Source: Deltaproteobacteria bacterium
GTDB taxonomy: Bacteria > Desulfobacterota > Binatia > UTPRO1
Length of the DNA stretch: 64,000 bases
Direction: 5' to 3'
Assembly (NCBI GenBank): GCA_016200545.1
Contig: JACQEO010000087.1
Span: forward strand, 90,448-154,447
Shown: one piece after another, positions 16,803 through 27,617 of the stretch
Numbering within the stretch: the first letter of the stretch is position 1
How the letters are laid out: each line of letters starts with the position of its first letter
Position numbers and translations under genes: made by a program
The notes under the pieces: model-generated
Seen by the model: only the letters and a program-made list of their open reading frames with translations
Databases searched by the model: none
Told to the model about the DNA's origin: nothing

Positions 16803-18553
16803 CGTCGCTCCCGCATGAGCGCCACCAGACGCTCCGCCTCGACGAAACCGATGGCGCGCGCTTCCTCCACGCCGCTCGACCCGACGAGCACGATCGTCGG
16901 CACGCCCAGGACCTGAAACCGTTGCATCCAGTCCTCACGGTCCGGCGTCATCTCGGTCACGTCGGCGCGCAGCATCGTAAACCGCTCAGCCTCGGCCGCC
17001 ACCGCCGCATCGACGAAGGTGATGGTATCGTTCTCGCGGCACGGAAGACACCAGCGCGCGGTGAAGTCGACGAGCGTCGGGCGGCCGACGCTCGCGGCGT
17101 GCGCCAGTGCCGCCGGCGAGAACGGTTCCCAGGCGATCGCGTGCTGCGCGCGGTACGGAACGGCGACCCAGATCGCGGCAGCGACGGCGAGGACGCCGCC
17201 GGCGCGACGCAGCGTCGCGAAGCTCCGGAGCGCGCTCCCCGCGTGATCGACGAACCCCAGATACACCCCCGCGACCGCGATCAGCAGCGGTGCGACCACG
17301 GCGACGATGCGATCGCCGAGGAGCGGCGCCGCGAAGTACAGCGCCATGCCGAGGAGGACGAAGCCGAAGAGATGCTCGATCCAGGTGAGCCACTCGCCGG
17401 AACGCGGCAGTCTGCGGATGGATCCGGCGACGACGGCGAGCGCGAGGTAGGGCGCGCCCATGCCGATCGCCAGAGAGAAGAAGAGCGCGAAGCCGAGGAC
17501 GGCATCCTGGCGCGCGGCGACGAAGAGCAAGAGTCCGATGACGATCGGCCCGACGCACGGCGCCGCGACGACGCCCATGGTGAGCCCCATCGCGAGCGCG
17601 CCGAGAACGCCCCTCGACGCCTTGCCGACGCGGGTCGTGAGCGCGGCGGGCCCGCGCAGCTGGTAGAGCCCGAAGTTGCTCGCCGCCAGCACGACGAGCA
17701 GGGCGGCGATGCCGGCGAGGACGAGCGGACGCTGCAACGCCGCGCCGAAGAAGCCGCCCGAGAGCGCGGCGGCGACACCGAGCGCCGAGAACGTGATCGC
17801 GATCCCGAGCACGTAGGCGGCGGCGAGCGTGAGTACGCGGCCGTGCGCCGTTCGGCTCTGCCCGCCGAAGTAGGCGATCGTCACCGAGATCAAGGGATAG
17901 ACGCAGGGTGTGAGATTGAGGCCGAGACCGAAGAGCGCGGCGAGCGCGAGCGTCACGACGAGCCCGCGCTCGCGCATCCACTCTTCGATGCGCGTCGCGG
18001 GCGCGGCGGCGATCGCGCCGGATGGCGCCGTCGCAAGCTCGGCCGGCGGCGGCGCGGCGGGAGCGGCCGCCGCCGTCGCACCGAGCGTGAGCGTCACCGC
18101 AAGCGTGCGCGGCGGCAGACAACGCTCGTCGTCGCACGCCTGGTAGCGCAAGCGGCCGGTGATGGGACCCGACGCGTCGCCGCTGAGACGCACGCCGATC
18201 GTGAAGCGACCCTCGTAGAGGCGGAGCGGTGCCCCGACCGCGAATCGCAACGACCGGATCACCGGCTCGGGGTAGCGAACGGCCTCCACCGCAGCGCCGG
18301 GCGGAGGCTCGACCGTGAGTTCGGTCGGAATGAGATAGGGACGGTCCGGATCGTGCGCGTTCACGTGCCAGCCGTCGCTCAGCTCGACGGCGAAGACCAG
18401 GCTGGTCGCGCGGTCGCCGCCCGCAACCGAGGACTCGAGCCGCCACTCCGCCTGCACCGTCGGGTCCGCAGCGATACCGAACGCGCCGCTCGTCGGGGCG
18501 AGGGCGGCGACGCCGAGCGCGAGGAACAGCAGGAGCGACGCGCGCCCGATCAC
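16799..18553 (-). CDS. dsbD: Thiol:disulfide interchange protein DsbD
   Basis: About 584 residues from GTG 18553, which directly precedes the hydrophobic signal (ASLLLFLALGVAALAP). It has an N-terminal periplasmic alpha domain with the Cys pair in CDDERC (about 136), and a membrane beta domain with eight helices and redox Cys in LTPCVYP and APCVGP. The C-terminal thioredoxin domain has WCLPC (about 504). DsbD carries electrons from cytosolic thioredoxin to periplasmic isomerases and cytochrome maturation. All six redox Cys are present. The longer in-frame extension upstream crosses pagL and is not real. Confidence 0.95.
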   Translation of the reverse strand: MIGRASLLLFLALGVAALAPTSGAFGIAADPTVQAEWRLESSVAGGDRATSLVFAVELSDGWHVNAHDPDRPYLIPTELTVEPPPGAAVEAVRYPEPVIRSLRFAVGAPLRLYEGRFTIGVRLSGDASGPITGRLRYQACDDERCLPPRTLAVTLTLGATAAAAPAAPPPAELATAPSGAIAAAPATRIEEWMRERGLVVTLALAALFGLGLNLTPCVYPLISVTIAYFGGQSRTAHGRVLTLAAAYVLGIAITFSALGVAAALSGGFFGAALQRPLVLAGIAALLVVLAASNFGLYQLRGPAALTTRVGKASRGVLGALAMGLTMGVVAAPCVGPIVIGLLLFVAARQDAVLGFALFFSLAIGMGAPYLALAVVAGSIRRLPRSGEWLTWIEHLFGFVLLGMALYFAAPLLGDRIVAVVAPLLIAVAGVYLGFVDHAGSALRSFATLRRAGGVLAVAAAIWVAVPYRAQHAIAWEPFSPAALAHAASVGRPTLVDFTARWCLPCRENDTITFVDAAVAAEAERFTMLRADVTEMTPDREDWMQRFQVLGVPTIVLVGSSGVEEARAIGFVEAERLVALMRERR

Positions 18554-18604
18554 GTCGATGCCGTATTGCGCTGCCCCCCACCTTCCGGATACAGGCAGCC
18601 GCTC

Positions 18605-19195
18605 ATGAGAACGGTCGACATCGCGTTGCGCGTCTCGGTTGTCGTCGCGTTGCTCGTGACGACCAGCGGGCGGGCGCGCGCGGAGGAATCGGGGCTCCAT
18701 GTCGCGGAGACGAGTGTGCGGTTCGCCGGCGGCGTCAATCCGGAGACGAGTATTCAGTACTATGCGATCCACGGCGATATCGGCTTTCATTTGTGGGAGG
18801 GGGCGGACCGCTGGTTCTCGGATCACGACATCAGCGCGCGCTGGATCGTCGAGCCGTGGGCGGCGTTCGTGAGCGATCAGCACGGGATTCACAAGGCGCA
18901 GAGCTTCGAGATCGGCGTGAGCCCGCTCTTCGGCAAGCTCACCTACGGCGAGGCGCGCCTGCGCCCGTTCGTCGAAGGCGGCGAGGGTATTCTCTACACC
19001 GACCTCCGCAAGGAGCACTTCGGCACTCGCTTCCAGTTCTCCTCGCAAATCGGCGGCGGCATCGAGTACGAGATCGAACCCGGGCTCGCGTTCACGTTGG
19101 CGGCGCGCTTGCGTCACATGTCCAATGCGGGCCTCGGCGGCAGCAATCACGGCCTGAACACGTATATGGGCCTCATCGGGCTGACGTTTCGCTGA
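18605..19195 (+). CDS. pagL: PagL-type lipid A 3-O-deacylase (acyloxyacyl hydrolase)
   Basis: A 196-residue outer-membrane beta-barrel precursor. The signal peptide ends near residue 26 (ARAEE). The C-terminal family motif RLRHMSNAGL contains the catalytic His and Ser, and the barrel ends in Phe-Arg after GLIGLTF. PagL removes the 3-O acyl chain of lipid A, softening the LPS immune signature and adjusting membrane permeability. The ATG at 18605 is divergent from dsbD with 51 bases between. Its presence is direct evidence for an LPS-bearing Gram-negative cell. Confidence 0.88.
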   Translation: MRTVDIALRVSVVVALLVTTSGRARAEESGLHVAETSVRFAGGVNPETSIQYYAIHGDIGFHLWEGADRWFSDHDISARWIVEPWAAFVSDQHGIHKAQSFEIGVSPLFGKLTYGEARLRPFVEGGEGILYTDLRKEHFGTRFQFSSQIGGGIEYEIEPGLAFTLAARLRHMSNAGLGGSNHGLNTYMGLIGLTFR

Positions 19196-19227
19196 GACGC
19201 ATCGGGACGCGGCGCCGGCGTCTAGGT

Positions 19228-20451
19228 CTAGCGGAGCTTCGCCACCTTCGCGGCACTGTCCTCCGGCGTCGGCGCCGAGGGATAGACGGAGAGCGGCACG
19301 CATTCCACGATCTCGAGGCCGTAGCCCGGTAGGCTGACGAGCCGTCGCGGGTAGTTTGTCAGCAGGCGAATCTTACCGACGCCGAGATCGCGCAGGATCT
19401 GCGCGCCGATGCCGTAGTCGCGGAAGTCGCGGAGTCGCGTGCCTGGGTTGGTGCTCGGCTCGCTCTTCGGTTGCGTCTGGCCGTCGGAGCCGCTGAAGAC
19501 GTCGCCGCCGTGCTCTTCGCGCCGGAGGTAGAGAATCACGCCGCGCCCTTCCGCCGCGATCACCGCCATCGCCCGTTGCAGGACGGCGCCGGTGTTGCGT
19601 TGCGCGTAGCCGAAGACGTCGCCTGGAAGGTACTCGGCGTGCGTGCGCACGAGCGTCGGCGTTTCGGGCGTGATCGTACCGCGGACGAGCGCGAGATGCT
19701 CACCGCCGTCGACGTCGCTACCGTACACGACGGCGCGAAAGTCGCCGCCGAAACGCGTCGGCAGCCGCGCCTCGGCGATGCGATGCACGAGCGAGTCGTG
19801 GCGCAGGCGGTATTGGACCAAGTCGGCGATGGTCGCGATTTTGAGGCCGTGCTCGGCGGCGAAGCTCTCGAGGTCGACGAGGCGCGCCATCGAGCCGTCG
19901 TCCTTCATGATCTCGCAGATCACGCCCGCCGGCTTGAACCCGGCGAGCCGCGCGAGATCCACCGAGCCTTCCGTCTGCCCGGTGCGAACGAGAACGCCGC
20001 CGCGGCGCGCGCGCAGCGGGAACACGTGCCCCGGCGTGACGAGGTCGCCCGGCCCGGCACCGTCGCGCAGCGCGGTCAGGATCGTCGTCGCGCGGTCCGC
20101 CGCGGAGAGCCCGCTGGTGACGCCGCGGCGCGCGTCGATCGAGAGCGTGAACGCCGTTCCGAAGGGGCTGCTGTTCTCGGCGACCATCATCGGCAGCGCG
20201 AGATCGGCGAGCCTCTCCTCGGTGAGCGGCAGGCAGATGAGCCCGCGCGCACAGCGCGCCATGAAGGCGATCGCTTCCGGGGTAACCTTCTCCGCGGCCA
20301 TGCAGATGTCGCCCTCGTTCTCCCGATCCTCGTCGTCCATCAGGATGATCATGCGTCCGGCACGGATCTCGGCGATCGCCTCTTCGATCGAGACCACGAG
20401 CGGGCTCCGCGAGCGCTTGGCGGGGGAGGGGAGGTCGAGCTTGGAGAACAT
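19228..20451 (-). CDS. ribBX: RibBX-type protein: DHBP synthase fused to degenerate GTP cyclohydrolase II domain
   Basis: A 407-residue protein. The N-terminal half is an intact 3,4-dihydroxy-2-butanone-4-phosphate synthase (DDEDRENEGD, TGQTEGSVDLARLAG), making the four-carbon precursor of riboflavin. The C-terminal half has the GTP cyclohydrolase II shape, but its zinc Cys are gone: the HSECLTGD motif is HAEYLPGD and RCDCG is RNTGA. The catalytic QEGRGIGL segment is replaced by an insertion after REEHGG. The final GYGLEIVE part is kept. Hybrid proteins of this kind are known as RibBX; the second domain should not hydrolyse GTP. ATG 20451 is preferred over GTG 20463. Confidence 0.88.
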   Translation of the reverse strand: MFSKLDLPSPAKRSRSPLVVSIEEAIAEIRAGRMIILMDDEDRENEGDICMAAEKVTPEAIAFMARCARGLICLPLTEERLADLALPMMVAENSSPFGTAFTLSIDARRGVTSGLSAADRATTILTALRDGAGPGDLVTPGHVFPLRARRGGVLVRTGQTEGSVDLARLAGFKPAGVICEIMKDDGSMARLVDLESFAAEHGLKIATIADLVQYRLRHDSLVHRIAEARLPTRFGGDFRAVVYGSDVDGGEHLALVRGTITPETPTLVRTHAEYLPGDVFGYAQRNTGAVLQRAMAVIAAEGRGVILYLRREEHGGDVFSGSDGQTQPKSEPSTNPGTRLRDFRDYGIGAQILRDLGVGKIRLLTNYPRRLVSLPGYGLEIVECVPLSVYPSAPTPEDSAAKVAKLR

Positions 20452-20568
20452 GGGCGTCACCACAATAGCCCGGGTGGGGCGCTCTTGGAATCCGGTGCCG
20501 CGTCCGGAAGCCGCGCTCTCTCCGAGTAGCCGTTGCCGGTCCTACGCTCGCGCTGATACGAACATCCT

Positions 20569-20910
20569 GTGGCTGCCAACATCTACCAGGCCGTCAAGCA
20601 AGCGATGCAGGACCTGATCGCGCCGCAGATCGAGTCCCTCAAGGGGGATATCGGCGCCGTTAGAGCCGACATCGGTGCCGTCCGGTCCGAGGTCCAGGCC
20701 GTCCGGTCCGAAATGCAGGCCGTCCGGTCCGAGATGCAGGTGAGCCATGGCGCCCTGGCCGACAGGCTCACCACGGAGGTCCGTCGCGTAGACGACAAGC
20801 TGAGCACGGAGATCCGCCGCATCGACGACAAGCTCACGTGGGCCCTCGACTTGCGGGAGCGGATCGTCGCCATCGAAGCGAGGCTCGGACCCGCTCCCGC
20901 GCGGTCCTGA
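20569..20910 (+). CDS. Small coiled-coil protein with heptad repeats
   Basis: A 113-residue protein from GTG 20569. Residues 27-57 are four and a half copies of a seven-residue unit ending in AVR(S/A), encoded by near-identical 21-base repeats. This is followed by a paired RRVDDKLSTE / RRIDDKLTWA segment and a short basic end. It is almost entirely predicted coiled coil with no signal or membrane helix. Such proteins often oligomerise or act as spacers. Repeat number could vary between strains. Function unknown. Confidence 0.65.
   Translation: MAANIYQAVKQAMQDLIAPQIESLKGDIGAVRADIGAVRSEVQAVRSEMQAVRSEMQVSHGALADRLTTEVRRVDDKLSTEIRRIDDKLTWALDLRERIVAIEARLGPAPARS
20647..20739 (+). repeat. 21-bp tandem repeat, about 4.4 copies
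   Basis: Units start at 20647, 20668, 20689 and 20710, with a partial unit at 20731. The last units share GCCGTCCGGTCC exactly. Because 21 is a multiple of 3 and of the heptad, copy-number change would lengthen the coiled coil without a frameshift. Confidence 0.9.
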
Positions 20911-21019
20911 ACCACGCATCGCTGCTCGCGTTCTCCTATTGCGTCACCACGTAGCGCCGACGACCTCATGGTCACGTCGAACGCCCTGGGCGGGGCGGAG
21001 GCGTCGGGGAGGGACGCGT

Positions 21020-22845
<1,826 letters not shown>

Positions 22846-22846
<1 letters not shown>

Positions 22847-24402
22847 CAGCGTTTCCCTCGTCGCCCGCTGGCGCGCGCCTGTCGACGCGGGGGTTGCCGC
22901 GCCGTCTTCGCAGCCGTCTTCTTGATCGACCGAACGACGGCGGCCGCCTTCTTCGTGTCGGGCGCGGCGCCCTCCGCCTTGGCGCGCCGGCGGCTCACCC
23001 AGCCCGGGACGTCGCGCTGCGGCACCCGGCTCACGACCAGGTGGCCGGCCGCGACATCGCGCGTCACCGTCGTGCCGGCACCGACGTAGGCGTCGTCAGC
23101 GACCGTGACCGGCGCCACGAGCTGCGTGTCACTGCCGATCTGCACGCGACTACCGATGATCGTGCGGTGTTTCGCGAAGCCGTCGTAGTTGCAGGTGATC
23201 GTCCCGGCGCCGACGTTCGTCTCCTCGCCGATCTCGACGTCGCCGAGGTAGGTCAGGTGATTCGCCTTCGTCGCGCGTCCGATCCGCGCCTTTTTCGTCT
23301 CGACGAAGTTGCCGATGTGGACCTCGGCGGCAAGCTCGCTCCCGGGTCGCAGGTGCGCGAAGGGCCCGATGACGGCGTCGTCACCGACGCGGCACTCCGT
23401 CATGACGGTGCCGAGCTTGAGGTGGACGCGGTCGCCGAGCTCGGTATCCCGGAGGAGCGTGGTGCCGTCGAGGCGGCAGGCGCGGCCGACGCGCGTGCGT
23501 CCGAGAAGCTGCACGTTCGGGCCGATCTCGGTATCGGCGCCGATCGTCACGCCCTCCTCGACGTAGGCGGTCGCGGGATCGTGAAAGGTAACGCCCGCCT
23601 GCATCCAGCGCGTCACCAGGGCGCGGCGGACCTGCGCTTCCATGGCGGCGAGCTCGGCACGCGAGTTGATCCCCGCGACCTCGTCGGCGTCCTCGACCGC
23701 GACCGCGGTGACGGGGAGCCCGTCGGTGACTGCGATGCCGACGATGTCTGTCAGGTAGTACTCGCGTTGCGCGTTGTCGTTCCGCAGTCGCGCCAGCGCA
23801 GCAGCGAGGAAAGCGGCCGACGTGCAGTAGATCCCCGGGTTGATCTCACGGATGCCGCGATCGGAGGGCGTGAGGTCGCGCTTCTCGACGATGCCGGCGA
23901 CACCACCGTCGTTGCGTCGGCGGATGCGGCCGTACTCCCCGGGGTCGGCGACCGTCGCGGTGAGAAGCGAGAGGGTGGCGCCGCTCTCGCGGTGGCGCGC
24001 AACGAGTCGGGCGAGGGTCGCGGCGGTGAGGCCGGGCACGTCGCCGTAGAGGATCACTACGTCGCCGGAAAAGCCGGCGAAGGTCGGCATCGCGATCCGC
24101 ACCGCGTCGCCGGTCCCCCGCTGCTCGCGCTGCACCGGGTAGGCGGTCGCGGTCGCTGACGGCCTTCCGTCGACTGCCCGCATCCGCAGATGCCGCGCGC
24201 AGACCTCGCGCACCTCGGCGGCGTCGTGCCCCACGACAACCGCCGCTCGTTCCGGGGCGAGCTCTAGGGCGGCATCGAGCACCCAGAGCACGAGCGCCTT
24301 CCCGGCGACGGTGTGCAGCACCTTCGCCCGTTCGGACCGCATCCGCGTACCACAACCCGCGGCGAGGACGATGACGCCAAGCGAAGCAACGGGTCTATTC
24401 AT
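22846..24402 (-). CDS. glmU: Bifunctional GlmU: GlcNAc-1-P uridylyltransferase / GlcN-1-P acetyltransferase
   Basis: A 518-residue enzyme. The N-terminal nucleotidyltransferase has LAAGCGTRMRS and LYGDVPGL; the usual G-x-G-T-x-M loop is intact. The C-terminal left-handed beta helix has hexapeptide repeats, the acetyltransferase segment NYDGFAKHRT and VGAGTTVT. It makes UDP-GlcNAc from GlcN-1-P. The last 45 or so residues are an unusual Lys/Arg/Ala-rich tail (IKKTAAKTARQPPRRQARAS), which typical GlmU proteins lack. It is first in the operon with glmS. Confidence 0.97.
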
Positions 24403-24476
24403 GAGCAGCGGAAACTCTACACCGCCGGCGATGAGTTTTCGACCGGCAAAAGCGCCTGCCGGACGTGCGGACGTGC

Positions 24477-24956
24477 TCAGTCACGGTGAAGCTGGCGATA
24501 GCTGCCACGGAAGAAGAGGAGGGGATGGCCGTCGCCGGTTTCGGCGCTCTCGACCTCGCCGATGTAGATCGTGTGGTCGCCGGCGTCGTGCGCAGCGACG
24601 ACCCGACACTCGACGTATGCCAGCGCGCCGTCGAGGATCGGCGCGCCGGTGCCGCCGTTCCGACACGGCAGGCCGTCGAACTTCTCGCCACCGGAGACGG
24701 CGAAGCGCCGTGAGAGCTCCTCCTGGCCCTCGCCGAGAATGTTCACCACGAAGGCTTGCGAGAGCTCGAAGGCGGGATGGCTCTCGGCGCGCTTGTCGAC
24801 GCAGACGAGGATGAGCGGTGGGTCCAGCGAGACCGAGCAGACGGCGTTCGCGGTGAGCCCGTGGCAGCGGCCCTGCCCGTCGTGCGTCGTCACCACCGTA
24901 ACCCCGGTCGCGAAGTGACTCATTACTCGTCTGAGCTCGCTGCGGTCGAATGGCAT
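24477..24956 (-). CDS. Flavin reductase-like (FMN-binding split barrel) protein
   Basis: A 159-residue protein with the flavin reductase split-barrel signature: RRVMSHFATGVTVVTT at the start, GLTANAVCSVSLDPP for FMN binding, and HTIYIGEVESAE near the end. Members reduce free FMN/FAD with NAD(P)H for a partner monooxygenase, or act as stand-alone oxidoreductases. No monooxygenase is next to it. The ATG at 24956 sits 67 bases from the divergent L,D-transpeptidase gene. Confidence 0.9.
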   Translation of the reverse strand: MPFDRSELRRVMSHFATGVTVVTTHDGQGRCHGLTANAVCSVSLDPPLILVCVDKRAESHPAFELSQAFVVNILGEGQEELSRRFAVSGGEKFDGLPCRNGGTGAPILDGALAYVECRVVAAHDAGDHTIYIGEVESAETGDGHPLLFFRGSYRQLHRD

Positions 24957-25023
24957 CGCCCGATTCCGTCGTGTTTTCGTCTTGCTACGCGGCCGGTCTT
25001 ATTGCAAATTGAGGCTGGTCATC

Positions 25024-25641
25024 ATGGCGCGGCATGGCGTTGGGGCAGCGTTGAGCGTGTTGTGTTCCGTGACTGCGGTAGCGTGCGGGCTTTGGCCCCG
25101 CACCACCGATCTCCCGCGCTACGATCCCTCGCTCTACGCCTCGAATGCGACGCCCGCTCCGTCGCCGTCGCCGGTCTTCTCGTGGTCGAACGGCGCCGAG
25201 TACGCGATCGTCGTGCGCAAGCACGAGCACACGCTCGCACTCTACCACTGGACGCAGCAGGAAAAGGTGTACCCGGTCGTCCTCGGCATCGCGCCGAGCG
25301 GCCCGAAGACGTACCGCGGCGACCTGCGCACGCCCGAGGGTGTCTACCGGATCGTGTGGAAGCGGCCGCACGACCGCTGGTCGCGGTTCATGCTGCTGAG
25401 CTACCCGAACGACATCGATCGCCGGCGCTATGCCATGGCCCTCACCGATGGCCGCGTGCCGATCATCGACGGCGCGCCGCCCGGCCCGGGTAACGCAGTC
25501 GGTATCCACGGCACTGATCGCGAGGATGCGAACGTACGCGGCGTCGACTGGACCTGGGGTTGCATCTCCTTGCTGAATCCCCACGTCGAAGAACTCTACG
25601 ATCTCGTGCCGCTCGGCACGCCGGTACTGATCGAGGAGTGA
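25024..25641 (+). CDS. L,D-transpeptidase (YkuD) domain protein, probable lipoprotein
   Basis: A 205-residue protein from ATG 25024. The N-terminus is a short signal with Cys after TAVA, so it may be lipidated. The YkuD domain starts near residue 55 and ends with HGTDREDANVRG and the catalytic WGCI (normally SHGCIR), keeping the His and Cys but with Ser where Arg is usual. These enzymes form 3-3 peptidoglycan cross-links or attach lipoproteins to the wall in the periplasm. A second YkuD gene occurs at 37 kb. Confidence 0.85.
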   Translation: MARHGVGAALSVLCSVTAVACGLWPRTTDLPRYDPSLYASNATPAPSPSPVFSWSNGAEYAIVVRKHEHTLALYHWTQQEKVYPVVLGIAPSGPKTYRGDLRTPEGVYRIVWKRPHDRWSRFMLLSYPNDIDRRRYAMALTDGRVPIIDGAPPGPGNAVGIHGTDREDANVRGVDWTWGCISLLNPHVEELYDLVPLGTPVLIEE

Positions 25642-25652
25642 CTCCCGGACGC

Positions 25653-25886
25653 TCAGTCCTCCGCTCGCCCGGCTAGGAGCTCTCGGAGCAGCGTTTCGAG
25701 CGTCGGCAGCCAGGCGGCCACCGTCGCCGACTCCGGCGCAACGATCTCCACCCGCTCGTCCGCTAGGACGCGCGCCGTTCCCGGATCGTGCTTGGTGAGG
25801 GGAATCACGACCGCCTCGCGCGACACCCCGAGCCGCTCGAGCACGGTGAAGATTTCTTCGATTTCCGGGAGTCGGATGACCGCCAT
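25653..25886 (-). CDS. Hypothetical protein, 77 aa
   Basis: A 77-residue acidic/aliphatic protein ending 12 bases past the stop of the L,D-transpeptidase, convergent to it. Two helices flank a segment of Val/Ile strands (REAVVIPLTKHDPGTARVLADERVEIVAPE). There is no signal, Cys cluster or membrane helix. I do not recognise a family. Coding potential is plausible from its GC-third-position usage and defined intergenic position, but no motif confirms it. Confidence 0.45.
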   Translation of the reverse strand: MAVIRLPEIEEIFTVLERLGVSREAVVIPLTKHDPGTARVLADERVEIVAPESATVAAWLPTLETLLRELLAGRAED

Positions 25887-26036
25887 GCGCGCCTCCGGGC
25901 ATGCCGCTTGCTCCCTTGGGGTGTCAGTTCACGTTCGGCTGAACGCGCGTGCGGGAAGCGGATCGGGAACTGTGCGGTCCCGGCACCTTCCGTGACACAT
26001 CTGTGCCGAAGTCGCCAGGACCGTAGTGAGGATCGC

Positions 26037-27053
26037 ATGGAGAATGGTAGTTTCGATAACGCGCCGATCGCAACACTGATGACGAGGATCGCGGCTCGCT
26101 TGCCGATGGCCTCGCTCGCCCTTGCAGCGACCGTACTTTCGAACGCCTTGCTGCTCGCGTACGTCGGCGTTTTCGCGGCGTCCGGACGGACACCGGACCG
26201 CGCCATGCTGTATGCGGGTATGTGCCTGCTCGGCGCCGCAGCGATTTCGTGTGTGGGCGCGTATGCAATGCATCGGCAGCAGCGGGCGATAGAGCAGCGC
26301 GACGCGGAGAATCGGCTGCTCCGCGAGGCGGCCGTGAAGAAGGACGAGTTTCTCGCCGACGTGTCGCACGAGCTGCGCACGCCTTTGAACGTCATACTCG
26401 GCTACATCGACCTCCTGCTCGACCACTCTTTCGGGCCGCTCGAGCCGGCGCAGCGCGACATCCTGCATCGGATCACGAAGAACGCCAGCAATCTCTCGCA
26501 TCTCATCAACGACCTGATCGATCTTTCGCGCATCGAGGCCGGCCGCCTAAAGATCGAGCTCGAGACGGTCGATCTCGGGCCGCTCTTCAGCGACATGCGA
26601 AGCCTCATGGAAGTGTTGCTCGCCGGGCATGACGTCGCATTCCACACCACGCTCGCGCCGGGCTGCATGCGCGTCCGCACCGACGGTGAACGCTTGAAGC
26701 AGATCGTCTCCAACCTGCTCGTGAACGCCGTGAAGTTCACGGAGCGCGGCTCGATCACGCTGCGGGCGGAGGCGCGCGGCATCGACACCACGATCGTCTC
26801 GGTGACCGACACCGGCATCGGCATTCCCGCCAGCGCGCATCGCGCCATCTTCGAGCCGTTCCGTCAGGTGCACGACCGCGGCCGACACGTTCCCGGCGCC
26901 GGCATCGGGCTCTCGATCTCGTCGCGCCTGGCGCGGTTGATGAGCGGCAGCCTCACGGTCGAGAGCGAGCCCGGCCGCGGCTCATGCTTCACACTGACGG
27001 TGCCGGCGGCGACGAGCGACGTGTGCGTCGAACCACTACGCCGCGTCTGCTGA
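26037..27053 (+). CDS. Membrane-bound orphan sensor histidine kinase
   Basis: A 338-residue kinase from ATG 26037 (GAGG nine bases upstream). Two transmembrane helices (about residues 22-45 and 58-78) precede a HisKA domain with DVSHELRTPLNVILGYIDLL, then HATPase_c with NLLVNAVKFTE, DTGIGIP and AGIGLSIS. It has the same short-loop layout as the kinase at 10.4-11.3 kb, so the two may be distant paralogues. No response regulator is nearby. It ends 6 bases before the convergent NUDIX gene. Confidence 0.93.
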   Translation: MENGSFDNAPIATLMTRIAARLPMASLALAATVLSNALLLAYVGVFAASGRTPDRAMLYAGMCLLGAAAISCVGAYAMHRQQRAIEQRDAENRLLREAAVKKDEFLADVSHELRTPLNVILGYIDLLLDHSFGPLEPAQRDILHRITKNASNLSHLINDLIDLSRIEAGRLKIELETVDLGPLFSDMRSLMEVLLAGHDVAFHTTLAPGCMRVRTDGERLKQIVSNLLVNAVKFTERGSITLRAEARGIDTTIVSVTDTGIGIPASAHRAIFEPFRQVHDRGRHVPGAGIGLSISSRLARLMSGSLTVESEPGRGSCFTLTVPAATSDVCVEPLRRVC

Positions 27054-27059
27054 CCGTCG

Positions 27060-27617
27060 TCAGGACCGCCGCAGCGCGAGCCAGTGGAACGCGACCACGA
27101 CGAGCGCGTGCGTGATGTCGCCGCTCCGCATCAGGTCGGGGATGCTCGTGAGCGGAACCAGGACGACCTCGGTCTCCTCGGTCGAGTCGAACACGGGCAC
27201 GTGGCGGCGCTCAACGTCATAGGCGACGAACGAGTGGCAGCGGTTCGACTGGATGGCGGGGTTTGGGTGGATCACGCCGAGCGGCTCGACACACGCGGAG
27301 GCGTAGCCGCTCTCCTCGACCATCTCGCGATGCGCGGCGACGAGCGGTGAGGCGTCGTCCGGGTCGACCATCCCGCCCGGCACCTCGAGCGTATAGCCCC
27401 CGAGCCCGTGGCGGAATTGTCGAACCATGACGACGTGCTCGTCGGCCGTGAGCGGGATGATGTTGCACCAGTCGGGCGACTCGAGGACGTGGAACTCGTG
27501 CTCGGCGTTGTCGCGCGAGAAGCGACTGCGGTCGCGACGCAGCGAAAAGATGCGGCACTCGTAGACGATCTCCGCCGCGAGGCGCTCCCACGTGTGCAGT
27601 GGACGCCGACCGCTCAC
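27060..27617 (-). CDS. NUDIX hydrolase (ADP-ribose pyrophosphatase-like)
   Basis: A 185-residue NUDIX protein. The box begins GGMVDPDDASPL and ends AAHREMVEESGY, with the REx(V)EE core intact and Asp in place of the first Glu. After it comes GVIHPNPAIQSNRC, which is usual for the ADP-ribose pyrophosphatase branch. It should split a nucleoside diphosphate linked to another moiety using Mg. Its ATG overlaps the stop of the CoA-binding gene (ATGA). It is last in a four-gene operon. Confidence 0.88.
   Translation of the reverse strand: MSGRRPLHTWERLAAEIVYECRIFSLRRDRSRFSRDNAEHEFHVLESPDWCNIIPLTADEHVVMVRQFRHGLGGYTLEVPGGMVDPDDASPLVAAHREMVEESGYASACVEPLGVIHPNPAIQSNRCHSFVAYDVERRHVPVFDSTEETEVVLVPLTSIPDLMRSGDITHALVVVAFHWLALRRS

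Noticed and set aside
16922..18604. Very long open frame on the plus strand opposite dsbD (757 codons in total)
   Set aside because: Its first two thirds are low-complexity Arg/Asp/Gly residues from the antisense of dsbD. Only the end from 18605 is a real gene (pagL).
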